From NCBI RefSeq assembly GCF_028737315.1, contig NZ_JAQZAO010000022.1, forward strand, positions 1-61,114: a DNA stretch of 61,114 bases. Reading direction: 5' to 3'. Positions 8,780 to 17,702 of the stretch are shown here, one piece after another (the first letter of the stretch is position 1; every line of letters starts with the position of its first letter). A model generated the notes under the pieces. The model was not told the DNA's origin, searched no databases, and worked only from the letters and a program-made list of their open reading frames with translations. The position numbers and the translations under genes were made by a program. Origin of the DNA: Actinomycetospora lemnae (GTDB lineage: Bacteria; Actinomycetota; Actinomycetes; Mycobacteriales; Pseudonocardiaceae).

Positions 8780-9274
8780 TCAGTCCTCGCGGTGGCGCTG
8801 GTGGTGCCGGCGGACCTTGAGCCGGTTGCCACAGGTCTTCATCGAGCACCAGCGCGCGGAGTTCGCCCGGCTCCGGTCCAGCAGGAACAGCCGGCACTCG
8901 GGGTTGGCGCACGGCCGCAGCCGCCCCGGGAAGCGCTGCGCGACCGCGCTCCACGCCAGGACCAGCTCGACCGCGATCCGCCGCTCGGGCGCGGCCTCGA
9001 GCCGCCACGCCACGCCGTCGTCGCCGACCTCGGGGAGCTGACGGGCGCCGCCGAGCAGGTCGGCCAGCACCCCGGGCCCGGCCTGCCCCGCCACGACCTC
9101 CTGCAGGCGGCCGCGGGCGTCGCGCAGCACAGCGAGCTCGGCGTCCTCGCCGAGACCACCGTGGGCGCGCACCCAGGACCGCAGCTCGTCGTCGTCGCCC
9201 CACCGGTCGGTCGGGCGCCCGTCCACGACCGGGGTGCTGTTGAGGGCCTCGATCAGCGCCTGCTCGTCGAGCAC
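8780..9274 (-). CDS. ABATE/CGNR zinc-finger transcriptional regulator
   Basis: 164 residues. The C-terminal zinc finger carries CANPEC, then CSMKTCGNR followed by a basic tail, which is the CGNR signature. The N-terminal part is the ABATE-type putative sensor region. Family members are believed to be stress- or substrate-responsive DNA-binding proteins. The GTG chosen is preceded by AGGAGG; a longer start at 9304 is possible. It is divergent from the haloalkane dehalogenase-like hydrolase gene and probably controls it, through the repeated CTAACC boxes in the shared spacer. Confidence 0.8.
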   Translation of the reverse strand: MLDEQALIEALNSTPVVDGRPTDRWGDDDELRSWVRAHGGLGEDAELAVLRDARGRLQEVVAGQAGPGVLADLLGGARQLPEVGDDGVAWRLEAAPERRIAVELVLAWSAVAQRFPGRLRPCANPECRLFLLDRSRANSARWCSMKTCGNRLKVRRHHQRHRED

Positions 9275-9295
9275 CGGGCACCACCTCCTGCCGCG

Positions 9296-9363
9296 ACTAA
9301 CCATATCACCGCGCTTGACAGGTTAGGGCCCGGTGCGTTCACTGACCCTCGTCCCCACTAACC
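9296..9363. promoter_or_regulatory. Candidate CGNR operator: three ACTAACC-type boxes
   Basis: ACTAACC occurs at 9296-9302 and 9357-9363, with the inverted form GGTTAG at 9321-9326, all in the spacer between the CGNR regulator and the hydrolase. A TTGACA hexamer (9315-9320) abuts the inverted copy, so a bound repressor could cover a promoter. No good -10 element is evident at the expected spacing. Confidence 0.45.
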
Positions 9364-9390
9364 ACCATGTGTCGCCGAAGGAGTTACACC

Positions 9391-10302
9391 ATGGTCGATG
9401 TCCGCCACCGCACCACCGTCGTCGACGGCCACCGTCTCGCCTACCGGGAGGCCGGTCCCGCCGACGCCCCGGTGCTGGTGCTGCTGCACGGCTACCCCAC
9501 GAGCTCGCGCATGTTCCGCCACCTGATCCCGGCGCTGGCCGACCGCTACCACGTCGTCGCGCCCGACCACCTCGGGTTCGGACGGTCCGACGCGCCCCCG
9601 GTGGAGGAGTTCACCTACACCTTCGACGCCCTCGCCGACCTCACGCGGGGCCTGCTCGCGCAGCTCGGCGTGACCCGCTACGCGATCTACGTCCAGGACT
9701 ACGGCGCCCCGATCGGCTGGCGCCTCGCCCTGCGCGACCCGTCGGCGATCACCGCGATCATCAGCCAGAACGGCAACGCCTACGACGACGGCTTCGTCCC
9801 CGACTTCTGGGCGCCGGTCCGGGCCTACGGCGCGGCCCCCGGACCCGACACCGAGGGCCCGGTGCGCGGCGCGCTCCGCCTCGAGGCGATCCGCTGGCAG
9901 TACCTCCACGGCGTGGCCGACCCCGAGCTCGTCGACCCCGACACCTGGGCGCAGGACCACGCCGAGATCAGCCGTCCCGGGCAGGAGCGTCTCCAGCTCG
10001 CCCTGTTCGCCGACTACCGCACCAACCCGCCGCTCTACCCGGCCCTGCACGCGTACTTCCGCGCGAGCGGGGTCCCCCTGCTCGCGGTGTGGGGCGCCGA
10101 GGACGAGATCTTCGGTCCCGACGGCGCTCGTGCCTTCGCCCGCGACCTGCCCGACGCCGAGATCCACCTCGTCGAGGGCGGCGGTCACTTCCTGCTCGAG
10201 AGCCACCTGGACCTGGTCGCCGGGTACGTCCGCGGGTTCCTGGGCCGCGCCCTGACGTCCACGCGTGCTCGGCCCACCGGCACGGACAGGCTCGCGGTGT
10301 AG
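9391..10302 (+). CDS. Alpha/beta hydrolase, haloalkane dehalogenase/epoxide hydrolase-like
   Basis: 303 residues. HGYP (33-36) supplies the oxyanion backbone, and the nucleophile elbow VQDYGA places Asp103 where serine would be in an esterase. That points to the haloalkane dehalogenase/epoxide hydrolase branch. The acid (AEDEIFGPDG) and the catalytic His (GGGHFLLES) follow in order. The enzyme would form an alkyl-enzyme ester, then hydrolyse it; the substrate cannot be read from sequence. AAGGAG precedes the ATG. It is divergent from the CGNR regulator. Confidence 0.85.
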   Translation: MVDVRHRTTVVDGHRLAYREAGPADAPVLVLLHGYPTSSRMFRHLIPALADRYHVVAPDHLGFGRSDAPPVEEFTYTFDALADLTRGLLAQLGVTRYAIYVQDYGAPIGWRLALRDPSAITAIISQNGNAYDDGFVPDFWAPVRAYGAAPGPDTEGPVRGALRLEAIRWQYLHGVADPELVDPDTWAQDHAEISRPGQERLQLALFADYRTNPPLYPALHAYFRASGVPLLAVWGAEDEIFGPDGARAFARDLPDAEIHLVEGGGHFLLESHLDLVAGYVRGFLGRALTSTRARPTGTDRLAV

Positions 10303-10615
10303 GACGGCCCACCCCGGGGGAGGTGGACGCGCCGCACGTCGGGGCCGGCCGCGCGGCTGCGCTGGTGAACCGCACGGCCGGCTGCCCGTCCTTCGCGGCG
10401 CGGGGCCGACCGGTTCGCTCGGGCGCCCCCGGTCGGTGTGGCTCCCGACCGTGCACCAGTGCTGAACGACGTCGTCCTCGATCACTCGCTGGACGTGAAC
10501 GATCGTCACGCGAGATGCTGATCGAGGTCTCCGTGGCGGCAGCGTTGCCCTCGTCGAGACCACATCCCGCGCCGACGCGTCGAGCCGACGCGCGCGCCGA
10601 CGAAGGGGAGGAAGC
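10303..10615. other. 313-base intergenic region
   Basis: No coding pattern is convincing here. It holds the upstream region of the sulfatase gene. An imperfect palindrome, CGTGA-ACGATCG-TCACG at 10494-10510, is the only symmetrical element I noticed and might be a regulator site. A GGGGAGGAAGC ribosome site ends the region just before the sulfatase ATG. Confidence 0.4.
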
Positions 10616-12967
10616 ATGGGTGTGCCCACCGGAGGCCGACGTGTCCTGCCGGAGCCCGACGTGCCGCGCCGGGCGATCACGACGTGCGGGCCCGACGGGG
10701 CGCCGCGACCGTTCGACCCGGTGCGGCCGACCGAACCGCCCGCCGGGGCACCGAACGTCGTGCTCGTCGTGCTCGACGACCTCGGCTTCGGCAGCTCCAG
10801 CGCGTTCGGTGGGCCCTGCCGGATGCCGACCGCGGACCGCCTCGCCGACGACGGGCTGCGCTACACCCGCTTCCACGTCACGGCCCTGTGCTCCCCCACC
10901 CGCCAGGCGCTGATGACCGGGCGCAACCACCACGCCGTCGGCATGGGCGCGACCACCGAGATGGCGACCTCGGCGCCGGGTTACACCGGCTACCGCCCGC
11001 GCAGCGCCGCGACGCTCGCCCGCGTCCTGCAGGGCAACGGCTACAGCACCGCCGCGTTCGGGAAGTGGCACCAGACCCCGCCGGCGGAGATCAGCCCCGT
11101 CGGGCCGTTCGACCGCTGGCCCACCGGCGAGGGGTTCGACCACTTCTACGGGTTCATGGCCTGCGAGATGAACCACTGGTACCCGCTGCTCTACGAGGGC
11201 ACGACGCCCGTCGAGCCGAGCCGGCGGCCCGAGGACGGCTACCACCTGTCCGAGGACCTCGTCGACCGCGCCGTCGACTGGGTGCACACCCAGCGCTCGC
11301 TGACGCCGGACCGGCCGTTCTTCACCTACCTCGCCTTCGGCGCGTCGCACGCCCCGCTGCACGTCGCCCCGGAGTGGCGCGAGCGCTACGACGGCGCGTT
11401 CGACGACGGGTGGGACCGGCTGCGCGAGACCACGCTCGCGCGGCAGAAGGCGCTGGGCGTGGTCCCCGAGGCCACCGAGCTCGCCCCGTGGCCCGACGGC
11501 GTCCCGCACTGGGACGAGCTCGACGACACCCGGCGGGCGCTCGGCGCGCGGTTCATGGAGACGTTCGCGGGCTTCACCGAGCACGCCGACGCCCAGCTCG
11601 GGCGCTTCGTGGCCGCGCTCGAGGAGCTCGGCGCGATGGAGAACACGCTGTTCCTCTACCTGCTCGGCGACAACGGCGCCTCGGGCGAGGGCGGGATCGA
11701 GGGCACGCACGTCGAGCACCGTCTCGGGCACGGCATGGTCGACGACCCGGCGGAGATGCTCACCCACCTCGACGAGATCGGCGGCCCGGCGAGCTACCCG
11801 ATCGCGCCGGTCGGCTGGGCGCTGGCGATGAACACGCCGTACCAGTGGACCAAGCAGGTGGCCTCGCACTTCGGCGGCACCCGCGACGGGCTGGTCGTGC
11901 ACTGGCCCGCCGGGATCGCCGACCGCGGCGGGCTGCGCCACCAGTTCCACCACGTCATCGACGTGCTGCCCACCGTCCTCGAGTGCGCGGGGATCCCGCA
12001 GCCCACCAGCGTCGACGGCACGCCCCAGCAGCCGATCGACGGCACGAGCATGCGCTACACGTTCGCCGACGCGGACGCGCCCGACCGCCGGCGCACCCAG
12101 TACTTCGAGATGTGCGGCAACCGCGGCGTCTACCACGACGGCTGGACGGCGGTGACCCGCCACGGCACGCCGTGGGAGATGGTGCCCACGGACAGCGGCG
12201 GCTTCCGCGACGACGTCTGGGAGCTCTACGACACGACCACCGACCCGAGCCAGGCGCACGACGTCGCCGGGGAGCACCCCGAGCTCCTCGCCCGGCTGCG
12301 CGAGCTGTTCCTCGTCGAGGCGGCGAAGTACCAGGTCTTCCCCCTCGACGACCGGGTCACCGAGCGGGAGAACCCGCGGCTCGCGGGCCGGCTCGACCTG
12401 GTCGGCGACCGCACCTCGGTGACCTTCCGGGGCTCGACCCGGCGCCTCATCGAGGAGACGGTCCCGAACGTCAAGAACCGGTCGCACGCGGTGGTCGCCG
12501 ACGTCGAGGCGCCGGGCGACGGCGTCCTCGTGGCCCAGGGCGGGCGGTTCGGCGGCTGGGCGCTCTACGTGTCCGGCGGGCGGGCCTGCTACGTCTACAA
12601 CTTCTTCGGCCTGCGCCGGCACACCGTCCGCGCCGACCACGTGCTCGCCGCCGGGCGGCACGAGGTGCGGGTGGACTTCGCCTACGACGGCGGGGGCGAC
12701 GGCCGGGGCGGGACCGCGACGCTGCGGGTGGACGGGCTCGTCGTGGGCGCGGTGCGGGTCGACGCGACGGTCCCGTACTACTTCTCGTTCGACGAGACCT
12801 TCGACGTCGGCGTCGACCTCGGCACCCCGGTCACCGATGACTACGCGGCCGGCGACAACGCCTTCACCGGCACCGTCCACTCCGTACGCGTGGAGCTCAC
12901 CGCCCCGGATCCCGAGCCGGGCCCGGAGCCGGAGGGCCGGCACCGGCGGGTCATGGCGTCGCACTGA
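10616..12967 (+). CDS. Type I arylsulfatase
   Basis: 783 residues. The sulfatase core begins with the metal-binding LDDLGFG (residues 53-59) and has the CSPTR activation motif with Cys92, the residue oxidised to formylglycine. AFGKWH and GDNGASGEGG supply further active-site residues. The C-terminal 170 residues form an extra beta-rich domain seen in long actinobacterial sulfatases. No signal peptide is present, so it should hydrolyse sulfate esters in the cytoplasm. The gene ends one base from the end of the converging formylglycine-generating enzyme gene, its likely activator. Confidence 0.92.
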   Translation: MGVPTGGRRVLPEPDVPRRAITTCGPDGAPRPFDPVRPTEPPAGAPNVVLVVLDDLGFGSSSAFGGPCRMPTADRLADDGLRYTRFHVTALCSPTRQALMTGRNHHAVGMGATTEMATSAPGYTGYRPRSAATLARVLQGNGYSTAAFGKWHQTPPAEISPVGPFDRWPTGEGFDHFYGFMACEMNHWYPLLYEGTTPVEPSRRPEDGYHLSEDLVDRAVDWVHTQRSLTPDRPFFTYLAFGASHAPLHVAPEWRERYDGAFDDGWDRLRETTLARQKALGVVPEATELAPWPDGVPHWDELDDTRRALGARFMETFAGFTEHADAQLGRFVAALEELGAMENTLFLYLLGDNGASGEGGIEGTHVEHRLGHGMVDDPAEMLTHLDEIGGPASYPIAPVGWALAMNTPYQWTKQVASHFGGTRDGLVVHWPAGIADRGGLRHQFHHVIDVLPTVLECAGIPQPTSVDGTPQQPIDGTSMRYTFADADAPDRRRTQYFEMCGNRGVYHDGWTAVTRHGTPWEMVPTDSGGFRDDVWELYDTTTDPSQAHDVAGEHPELLARLRELFLVEAAKYQVFPLDDRVTERENPRLAGRLDLVGDRTSVTFRGSTRRLIEETVPNVKNRSHAVVADVEAPGDGVLVAQGGRFGGWALYVSGGRACYVYNFFGLRRHTVRADHVLAAGRHEVRVDFAYDGGGDGRGGTATLRVDGLVVGAVRVDATVPYYFSFDETFDVGVDLGTPVTDDYAAGDNAFTGTVHSVRVELTAPDPEPGPEPEGRHRRVMASH

Positions 12968-12968
12968 C

Positions 12969-13826
12969 TCACGCCGGCCCCGCGCAGCGGAAGCCCAGGT
13001 TGCCCGAGCTCGACTCCGGGGTGTTCGAGGTCCGGGCCGCGACCCGGTAGCGGTTGCAGTACGAGTCGTGGCAGAGGTAGGAGCCCCCGCGCATCACGCG
13101 GGCGCTCCCCTCGTCCGGCCCGACCGGGTCGTGCTCCGGGGAGCGGGTGTACCAGTCGGCGGCGAAGCGGTCGGCGCACCACTCCCAGACGTTGCCGACC
13201 GTCTGCCACAGCCCGTAGCCGTTGGGCCGGTAGGTCTTGACGGGCGCGGTGGTCAGGTAGCCGTCCTCGCGCGTGTTCTCGGTGGGGAACCGCCCCTGCC
13301 ACGTGTTGAGGTTCCAGCGCCGGCCGAGTTCGTCGCCCCACGGGAACCGCGCGCCCTCGAGCCCGCCGCGGGCGGCGTACTCCCACTCCGCCTCGGTCGG
13401 CAGCCGCTTGCCCGCCCACGCGGCGTAGGCCGTCGCGTCGTGCCACGAGACGTGGACGACGGGGTGCTGGGCGCGGTCGCCGACCGACGACCCCGGCCCC
13501 TCCGGCTGCCGCCAGCACGCGCCCCGCACGGCCAGCCACCACGGGGCGCCGTCGACGCTGGTCAGGACGTCGGAGCGGTCGCCGGTGAACGCGAGGTGGA
13601 ACACCGCCGACGAGCCCCAGCGCTCGGCGTCGGTGACGTGGCCGGTGTCCTTGACGAAGCGGCCGAACGCGGCGTTGGTGACGGTGGTGGCGTCGATCGC
13701 GAAGGGGCGCAGGACGACGCGGTGCACCGGGCGCTCGCCGTCCGCGGGATCACCGTCGCCGTGGTGGTCCCCCATGGCGAACGCGCCGCCGGCGATCGGG
13801 ACCTGGCCTCGGGGGGAGCGTGTCAC
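12969..13826 (-). CDS. Formylglycine-generating enzyme (sulfatase activator)
   Basis: 285 residues. It is an FGE-sulfatase domain: GGAFAMGD near the start, RLPTEAEWEYAARGG in the middle, GNVWEWCADRF, and the active-site pair Cys252/Cys257 in SYLCHDSYCNRYR, followed by NTPESSSGNLGFRC. It oxidises the sulfatase Cys to formylglycine with O2 and copper. Both catalytic cysteines are intact, so it should be a true FGE rather than an EgtB-like relative. The GTG start was chosen where homology begins; its ribosome site is weak, so the N-terminus is uncertain. Confidence 0.9.
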   Translation of the reverse strand: MTRSPRGQVPIAGGAFAMGDHHGDGDPADGERPVHRVVLRPFAIDATTVTNAAFGRFVKDTGHVTDAERWGSSAVFHLAFTGDRSDVLTSVDGAPWWLAVRGACWRQPEGPGSSVGDRAQHPVVHVSWHDATAYAAWAGKRLPTEAEWEYAARGGLEGARFPWGDELGRRWNLNTWQGRFPTENTREDGYLTTAPVKTYRPNGYGLWQTVGNVWEWCADRFAADWYTRSPEHDPVGPDEGSARVMRGGSYLCHDSYCNRYRVAARTSNTPESSSGNLGFRCAGPA

Positions 13827-13899
13827 GAACGGCCAGTCTCCCACCCCGATCGTTCGGCGCCAGCGGACAACGGCGCACGGAACTGTTGTGATGTGCTGC

Positions 13900-14817
13900 A
13901 TGGACCTCTCGCTGCGCCGTCTCCGCACGCTGCGTGAGGTCGCGCGCCGCGGCGGGGTCAACGCGGCCGCGGCCGCGCTGCACTACTCGCCCTCCGCGGT
14001 CAGCCAGCAGCTCGACGCGCTCGGCGTCGAGGTCGGGGCGCCGGTGCTCGAGCGGGTGGGGCGCGGCGTGCGGCTCACCGAGGTCGGGCGCGTCCTCGTC
14101 GAGCAGGCCGAGCTGCTGCTCGCGGCCGAGCACCGCGCCGTCGCCGCCGTCGAGGGCGCGCGGCAGCACCTGTCGGCCCGGCTGTCGGTGGGCATCTTCG
14201 CCGCCGCCGCGGCCGGCCTGCTGCCCGCCGTCATCACCGACCTCGCCGCCACGCACGCCGGCATCACCCTCGAGAGCTCCGAGACCGACCAGGAGCAGGC
14301 CGTCCTCGACGTCCGGCACGGGCACCTCGACCTCGCCCTGCTCCTCGACTACCCCGACGCCCCGGAGCCCTGGGCGCCCGGACTGACCGTCGTCCCGCTC
14401 GGCCAGGACCGCATCCACCTCGCGGCCCCGACCGGCGCGCCGTACCGCGACGGCACCGACCTCGCCGAGCTCGCCGACGAGACCTGGATCATCTCCGGCC
14501 CGCACACGTACTACGGCCGTGCGGTGCGGACCGCCTGCCGCCGCGCGGGGTTCGAGCCGCAGGTCCGGCACCGGGTCGACGGCCTGGCGACGGCGCTCGC
14601 GATGGTCGCCAACGGGTTGGGCGTCACGCTCGCCAGCGACCTCGGCCGGGTGTTCTGCCCGCCGACCGGGATCGCCATCGTCCCGTTCGAGCGCCCCCTG
14701 GTGCGCACGGTCGTCCTCGCGCACCTCCCCCACGCCGTCGAGCGACCGAGCGTGCGGGCCACGGTCGACGCCTTCGCCCGCGCGGCGGCGACCCAGGGCC
14801 TGGCGCCGGCGGCCTGA
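13900..14817 (+). CDS. LysR-family transcriptional regulator
   Basis: 305 residues, full length. The N-terminal helix-turn-helix (LRRLRTLREVARRGG, then SAVSQQLDALGVEVG) is followed by the linker helix and a complete effector domain from about residue 90. It is divergent from the FGE gene by about 73 bases and may control it, though LysR regulators can also act elsewhere. An alternative ATG lies three codons upstream. Its TGA and the stop of the converging channel gene abut in the palindrome TGATCA. Confidence 0.88.
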   Translation: MDLSLRRLRTLREVARRGGVNAAAAALHYSPSAVSQQLDALGVEVGAPVLERVGRGVRLTEVGRVLVEQAELLLAAEHRAVAAVEGARQHLSARLSVGIFAAAAAGLLPAVITDLAATHAGITLESSETDQEQAVLDVRHGHLDLALLLDYPDAPEPWAPGLTVVPLGQDRIHLAAPTGAPYRDGTDLAELADETWIISGPHTYYGRAVRTACRRAGFEPQVRHRVDGLATALAMVANGLGVTLASDLGRVFCPPTGIAIVPFERPLVRTVVLAHLPHAVERPSVRATVDAFARAAATQGLAPAA

Positions 14818-15486
14818 TCAGTCGTCCGGGGCGCCGCGCCACCCCGGCGGGGTCGGGGCGTTGATCCGGAACCCGACGCCGAGCATCCGCACGGTGAACG
14901 CCAGGGCGGCGCCCGCCAGCGACCACGCGACCGCGGTGCTGCCCAGGCGGTCGGCGACCACGACGACCAGGGCCCCGAGCAGCGCGGGGACCGCGTAGAG
15001 CTCGCTCGAGAGCACCGACGGGATCCGGCGCACGAGGACGTCGCGCAGGGTGCCGCCGCCGACCGCGGTGATGCCGCCGAGGAGGACCGCCTGCCCCGCG
15101 CCGGCGCCGAGGTCGAGGGCCCGCGCCGCGCCGGTCACCGCGAACAGGCCCAGGCCGAGGGCGTCGAAGACCGTGATCGACAGCGTGATGCGGTCGAGCT
15201 GCCGGCTCAGGGCGAAGGCGATCAGTCCGCCGGCGGTCGCGACGAGGAGGTAACGCCAGTCGCTGAAGGTCGCGGGCGGCAGCGCGCCGAGCAGGATGTC
15301 GCGCAGGATGCCGCCCCCGAGCGCGGTGATCATGCCGAGGGTCACGACGCCGACGATGTCGAGCCGCGCCGCGCGCACGGCGGTCAGCGCGCCGTTGAGC
15401 GCGAACGCGAACGTCCCGGCGAGGTCGAGCACGAGGGCGGCGGTGGAGGCGGCACCCGGGGTGAGGGTCGGGGTCATGGCCGTCAC
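14818..15486 (-). CDS. TRIC/UPF0126-family membrane channel protein
   Basis: 222 residues with seven probable membrane helices and two copies of the family's glycine-rich repeat: ALGGGILRDILLG in the first half and AVGGGTLRDVLVRR in the second. Prokaryotic TRIC proteins are trimeric cation channels; the physiological ion here is unknown. The GTG start has GGAGGGG six bases upstream. It converges with the LysR gene with no spacer. Confidence 0.85.
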   Translation of the reverse strand: MTAMTPTLTPGAASTAALVLDLAGTFAFALNGALTAVRAARLDIVGVVTLGMITALGGGILRDILLGALPPATFSDWRYLLVATAGGLIAFALSRQLDRITLSITVFDALGLGLFAVTGAARALDLGAGAGQAVLLGGITAVGGGTLRDVLVRRIPSVLSSELYAVPALLGALVVVVADRLGSTAVAWSLAGAALAFTVRMLGVGFRINAPTPPGWRGAPDD

Positions 15487-15529
15487 GAGGTTCCCCTCCC
15501 GCCGGTGACCGACGCACGGCGCGGGCTCC

Positions 15530-17494
15530 TCAGCCCGACGCGCGCTCCTCGGCGAACCGCGCGTACCAGCGCAGCGCCTCCGGGTCGTCGACCGACGAGA
15601 GGTTCGCGGCCTTCTCCAACGACCGCCCCGAGAGCAACTTCTTGATCGGGACCTCGAGCCGCTTGCCGGTCAGCGTGTGCGGCACGGCGGGCGCCTCGAG
15701 GATGTCGTCCGGCACGTGCCGGGGCGTCAGCCGCGACCGCAGCGTCGACACGATCTTCTCCTCCAGCGCCTCGTCCACCCGGTGCCCCGGCGCCGGCACG
15801 ACGAACAGGCCCAGCCAGTAGCCGCCGTCGGGCAGGTCGACCCCGATGACCAGCGTCTCGACGATCTCCTCCATCGTCTCGAGCACGTCGTAGAAGTCGC
15901 TGCTGCCCAGCCGCACGCCGCCGCGGTTGAGCGTGGAGTCCGACCGGCCGTGGATGGAGACGCTGCCGTCGCCGTGCATCGTCACCCAGTCGCCGTGGCG
16001 CCAAACGCCGGGCCAGGTGTCGAAGTAGGACTCGGTGTAGCGGACGGCGTCGGGGTCGTTCCACAGGTACACCGGCATCGACGGCATGGGCTGGGTGATG
16101 ACGAGCTCGCCCACCTCGTCGACGACGGGGTGCCCGTCGTCGTCCCACGCCGCGCAGTCGACGCCGGCGATCGGTCCGCCGATGCGCCCCACCTGCACCG
16201 GCGCGTACTCGTTGGCCCCGACGAACGAGCCGGAGATGTCGGTGCCGCCGCTGGTGGAGTCGATGCGGATGTGGGGGCCGACGTGCTCCATCAGCCAGTG
16301 GTAGCCGTCCGGGGGCAGCGCCGAGCCGCTGAGCATGACGTGCCGCAGTCGGCCCAGGTCGTGCTCCCGGCCCGGCGAGACCCCGGTGTTCGCCGTCGCG
16401 GTGACGACCCCGGCGCCCATGAGCACGACGTCGGCGCCGGTGCGGGCCGCGACCTCCCACACCGCGCCCGGCGGGTGGTTGGGCGCGCCCTCGTAGAGCA
16501 CGATGCCCGCGCCCTGGGTCATGGCGCCGAGCTCGATGTTCCACAGCGCCCAGCCCGTCGAGGTGTAGGTGAACATCCGCTCGCCCTCGCGGAACCCGCC
16601 GTAGAGCCCGGACCACAGCAGGCCCTGCAGGGTGATGCCGCCGTGGCCGTGCACCAGCCCCTTGGGCAGGCCGGTGGTGCCGGAGGTGAACAGCACCCAC
16701 AGCGGGTGGGAGAACTCGACCTGCTCGAACTCCAGCGGCTCGTCGCGCGCGAGGAGGTCGTCCCACGGTGTCGTGCCCTCGGGGTCCGGCCGGTCGAACA
16801 CGTAGGGGACGTGGACGACGTGCCGCACCGTCGGCAGGTTCGCGCGCAGCCGGGCGACGACCTCGCCGCGGTCGACGACCTTGCCGTTCCAGTGGTAGCC
16901 GTCGGCGGCGACGAGGACGGTCGGCTCGAGCTGCGCGAGACGCCCGGTGGTGCCCTCGGCGCCGAAGTCCGGGGAACAGCAGGCCCACACCGCGCCCACG
17001 GCGGCGGTCGCCAGGCAGGCGATGACGGCGTGCTCGGTGTTCGGCAGGTAGGCGCCGACCCGGTCGCCCGGCCGCACCCCCGCCCGGCGCAGCCACCCGG
17101 CGGCCGCGGCCACCGCCCGGCGCAGCTCGCCCCACGTCATCTCGCGGGCGGGCGTCCCGCCCTCCTGGACGCACACCAGCGCGACGTCGTCGTCGCCCCC
17201 GCGGCGCAGCATGTGCTGCGCCCAGTTCAGCCGCGCGCCGGTGAACCAGCGGGTGTGCGGCATCGGGTCGTCGGTGCGCACCTGCGTCCACGGCGTGGAG
17301 AACTCGACCCCGTAGTACTCGACGACCGAGAGCCAGAACCGGTCGAGGTCCTCGACCGACCACCGCCACAGGGCGTCGTGATCGGGGAACGACCGGCCCT
17401 CGCGCTCCTCGAGCCAGTCGAGGTAGGCGCGCAGCGGAGAGCTCGCGATGCGCTCCGGGGTGGGGCGCCAGAGCGTCTCGGTCGTCTGCGTCAT
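15530..17494 (-). CDS. Acetoacetyl-CoA synthetase
   Basis: 654 residues, the size expected for acetoacetate-CoA ligase (EC 6.2.1.16). It has the AMP-forming signature LFTSGTTGLPKGLVHG, an acetoacetyl-CoA synthetase N-terminal domain (about residues 30-95), DSTSGGTDISGSFVG in place of the acetate-enzyme motif, and LTGKRLEVPIKKLL near the end, with the conserved acyl-adenylation Lys. It activates acetoacetate to acetoacetyl-CoA for lipid or ketone-body use. The start is the ATG just before the homologous region. Confidence 0.92.
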   Translation of the reverse strand: MTQTTETLWRPTPERIASSPLRAYLDWLEEREGRSFPDHDALWRWSVEDLDRFWLSVVEYYGVEFSTPWTQVRTDDPMPHTRWFTGARLNWAQHMLRRGGDDDVALVCVQEGGTPAREMTWGELRRAVAAAAGWLRRAGVRPGDRVGAYLPNTEHAVIACLATAAVGAVWACCSPDFGAEGTTGRLAQLEPTVLVAADGYHWNGKVVDRGEVVARLRANLPTVRHVVHVPYVFDRPDPEGTTPWDDLLARDEPLEFEQVEFSHPLWVLFTSGTTGLPKGLVHGHGGITLQGLLWSGLYGGFREGERMFTYTSTGWALWNIELGAMTQGAGIVLYEGAPNHPPGAVWEVAARTGADVVLMGAGVVTATANTGVSPGREHDLGRLRHVMLSGSALPPDGYHWLMEHVGPHIRIDSTSGGTDISGSFVGANEYAPVQVGRIGGPIAGVDCAAWDDDGHPVVDEVGELVITQPMPSMPVYLWNDPDAVRYTESYFDTWPGVWRHGDWVTMHGDGSVSIHGRSDSTLNRGGVRLGSSDFYDVLETMEEIVETLVIGVDLPDGGYWLGLFVVPAPGHRVDEALEEKIVSTLRSRLTPRHVPDDILEAPAVPHTLTGKRLEVPIKKLLSGRSLEKAANLSSVDDPEALRWYARFAEERASG

Positions 17495-17556
17495 CGCCAC
17501 CGCCTCGGTCGCACCGGGGTTCCTCGCTGAACACGCTGAACATAGAGAAGGCCGCC

Positions 17557-17664
17557 TCACCGCAGCCACCTCGCGGCGAGCGCGTCGAGCCGGGTCAGCA
17601 CCTCGCGCTGGGGGCCCGGGTCGACCCAGAACGCGATGCGGTCGACGCCGACGTCGGCGATGCC
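17557..17664 (-). pseudogene. C-terminal remnant of an LLM-class (luciferase-like) oxidoreductase
   Basis: This reading frame gives GIADVGVDRIAFWVDPGPQR and continues to a stop, ending LDALAARWLR. The GVDR-x-x-FW block and the closing helix are typical of the last 35 residues of luciferase-like F420- or flavin-dependent proteins. The remaining 250 or so residues are absent: the response regulator gene ends 38 bases upstream. It is a truncated leftover and is unlikely to be translated. Confidence 0.55.
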
Positions 17665-17702
17665 GGTGCCAGCCGGGCGGGTTCGACGGGTCGGTCCGGG
17701 CG

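Noticed and set aside
10494..10510. Imperfect palindrome upstream of the sulfatase as a definite operator
   Set aside because: Arms are only five bases and the centre is partly self-complementary by chance at this base composition; noted in the intergenic entry only.
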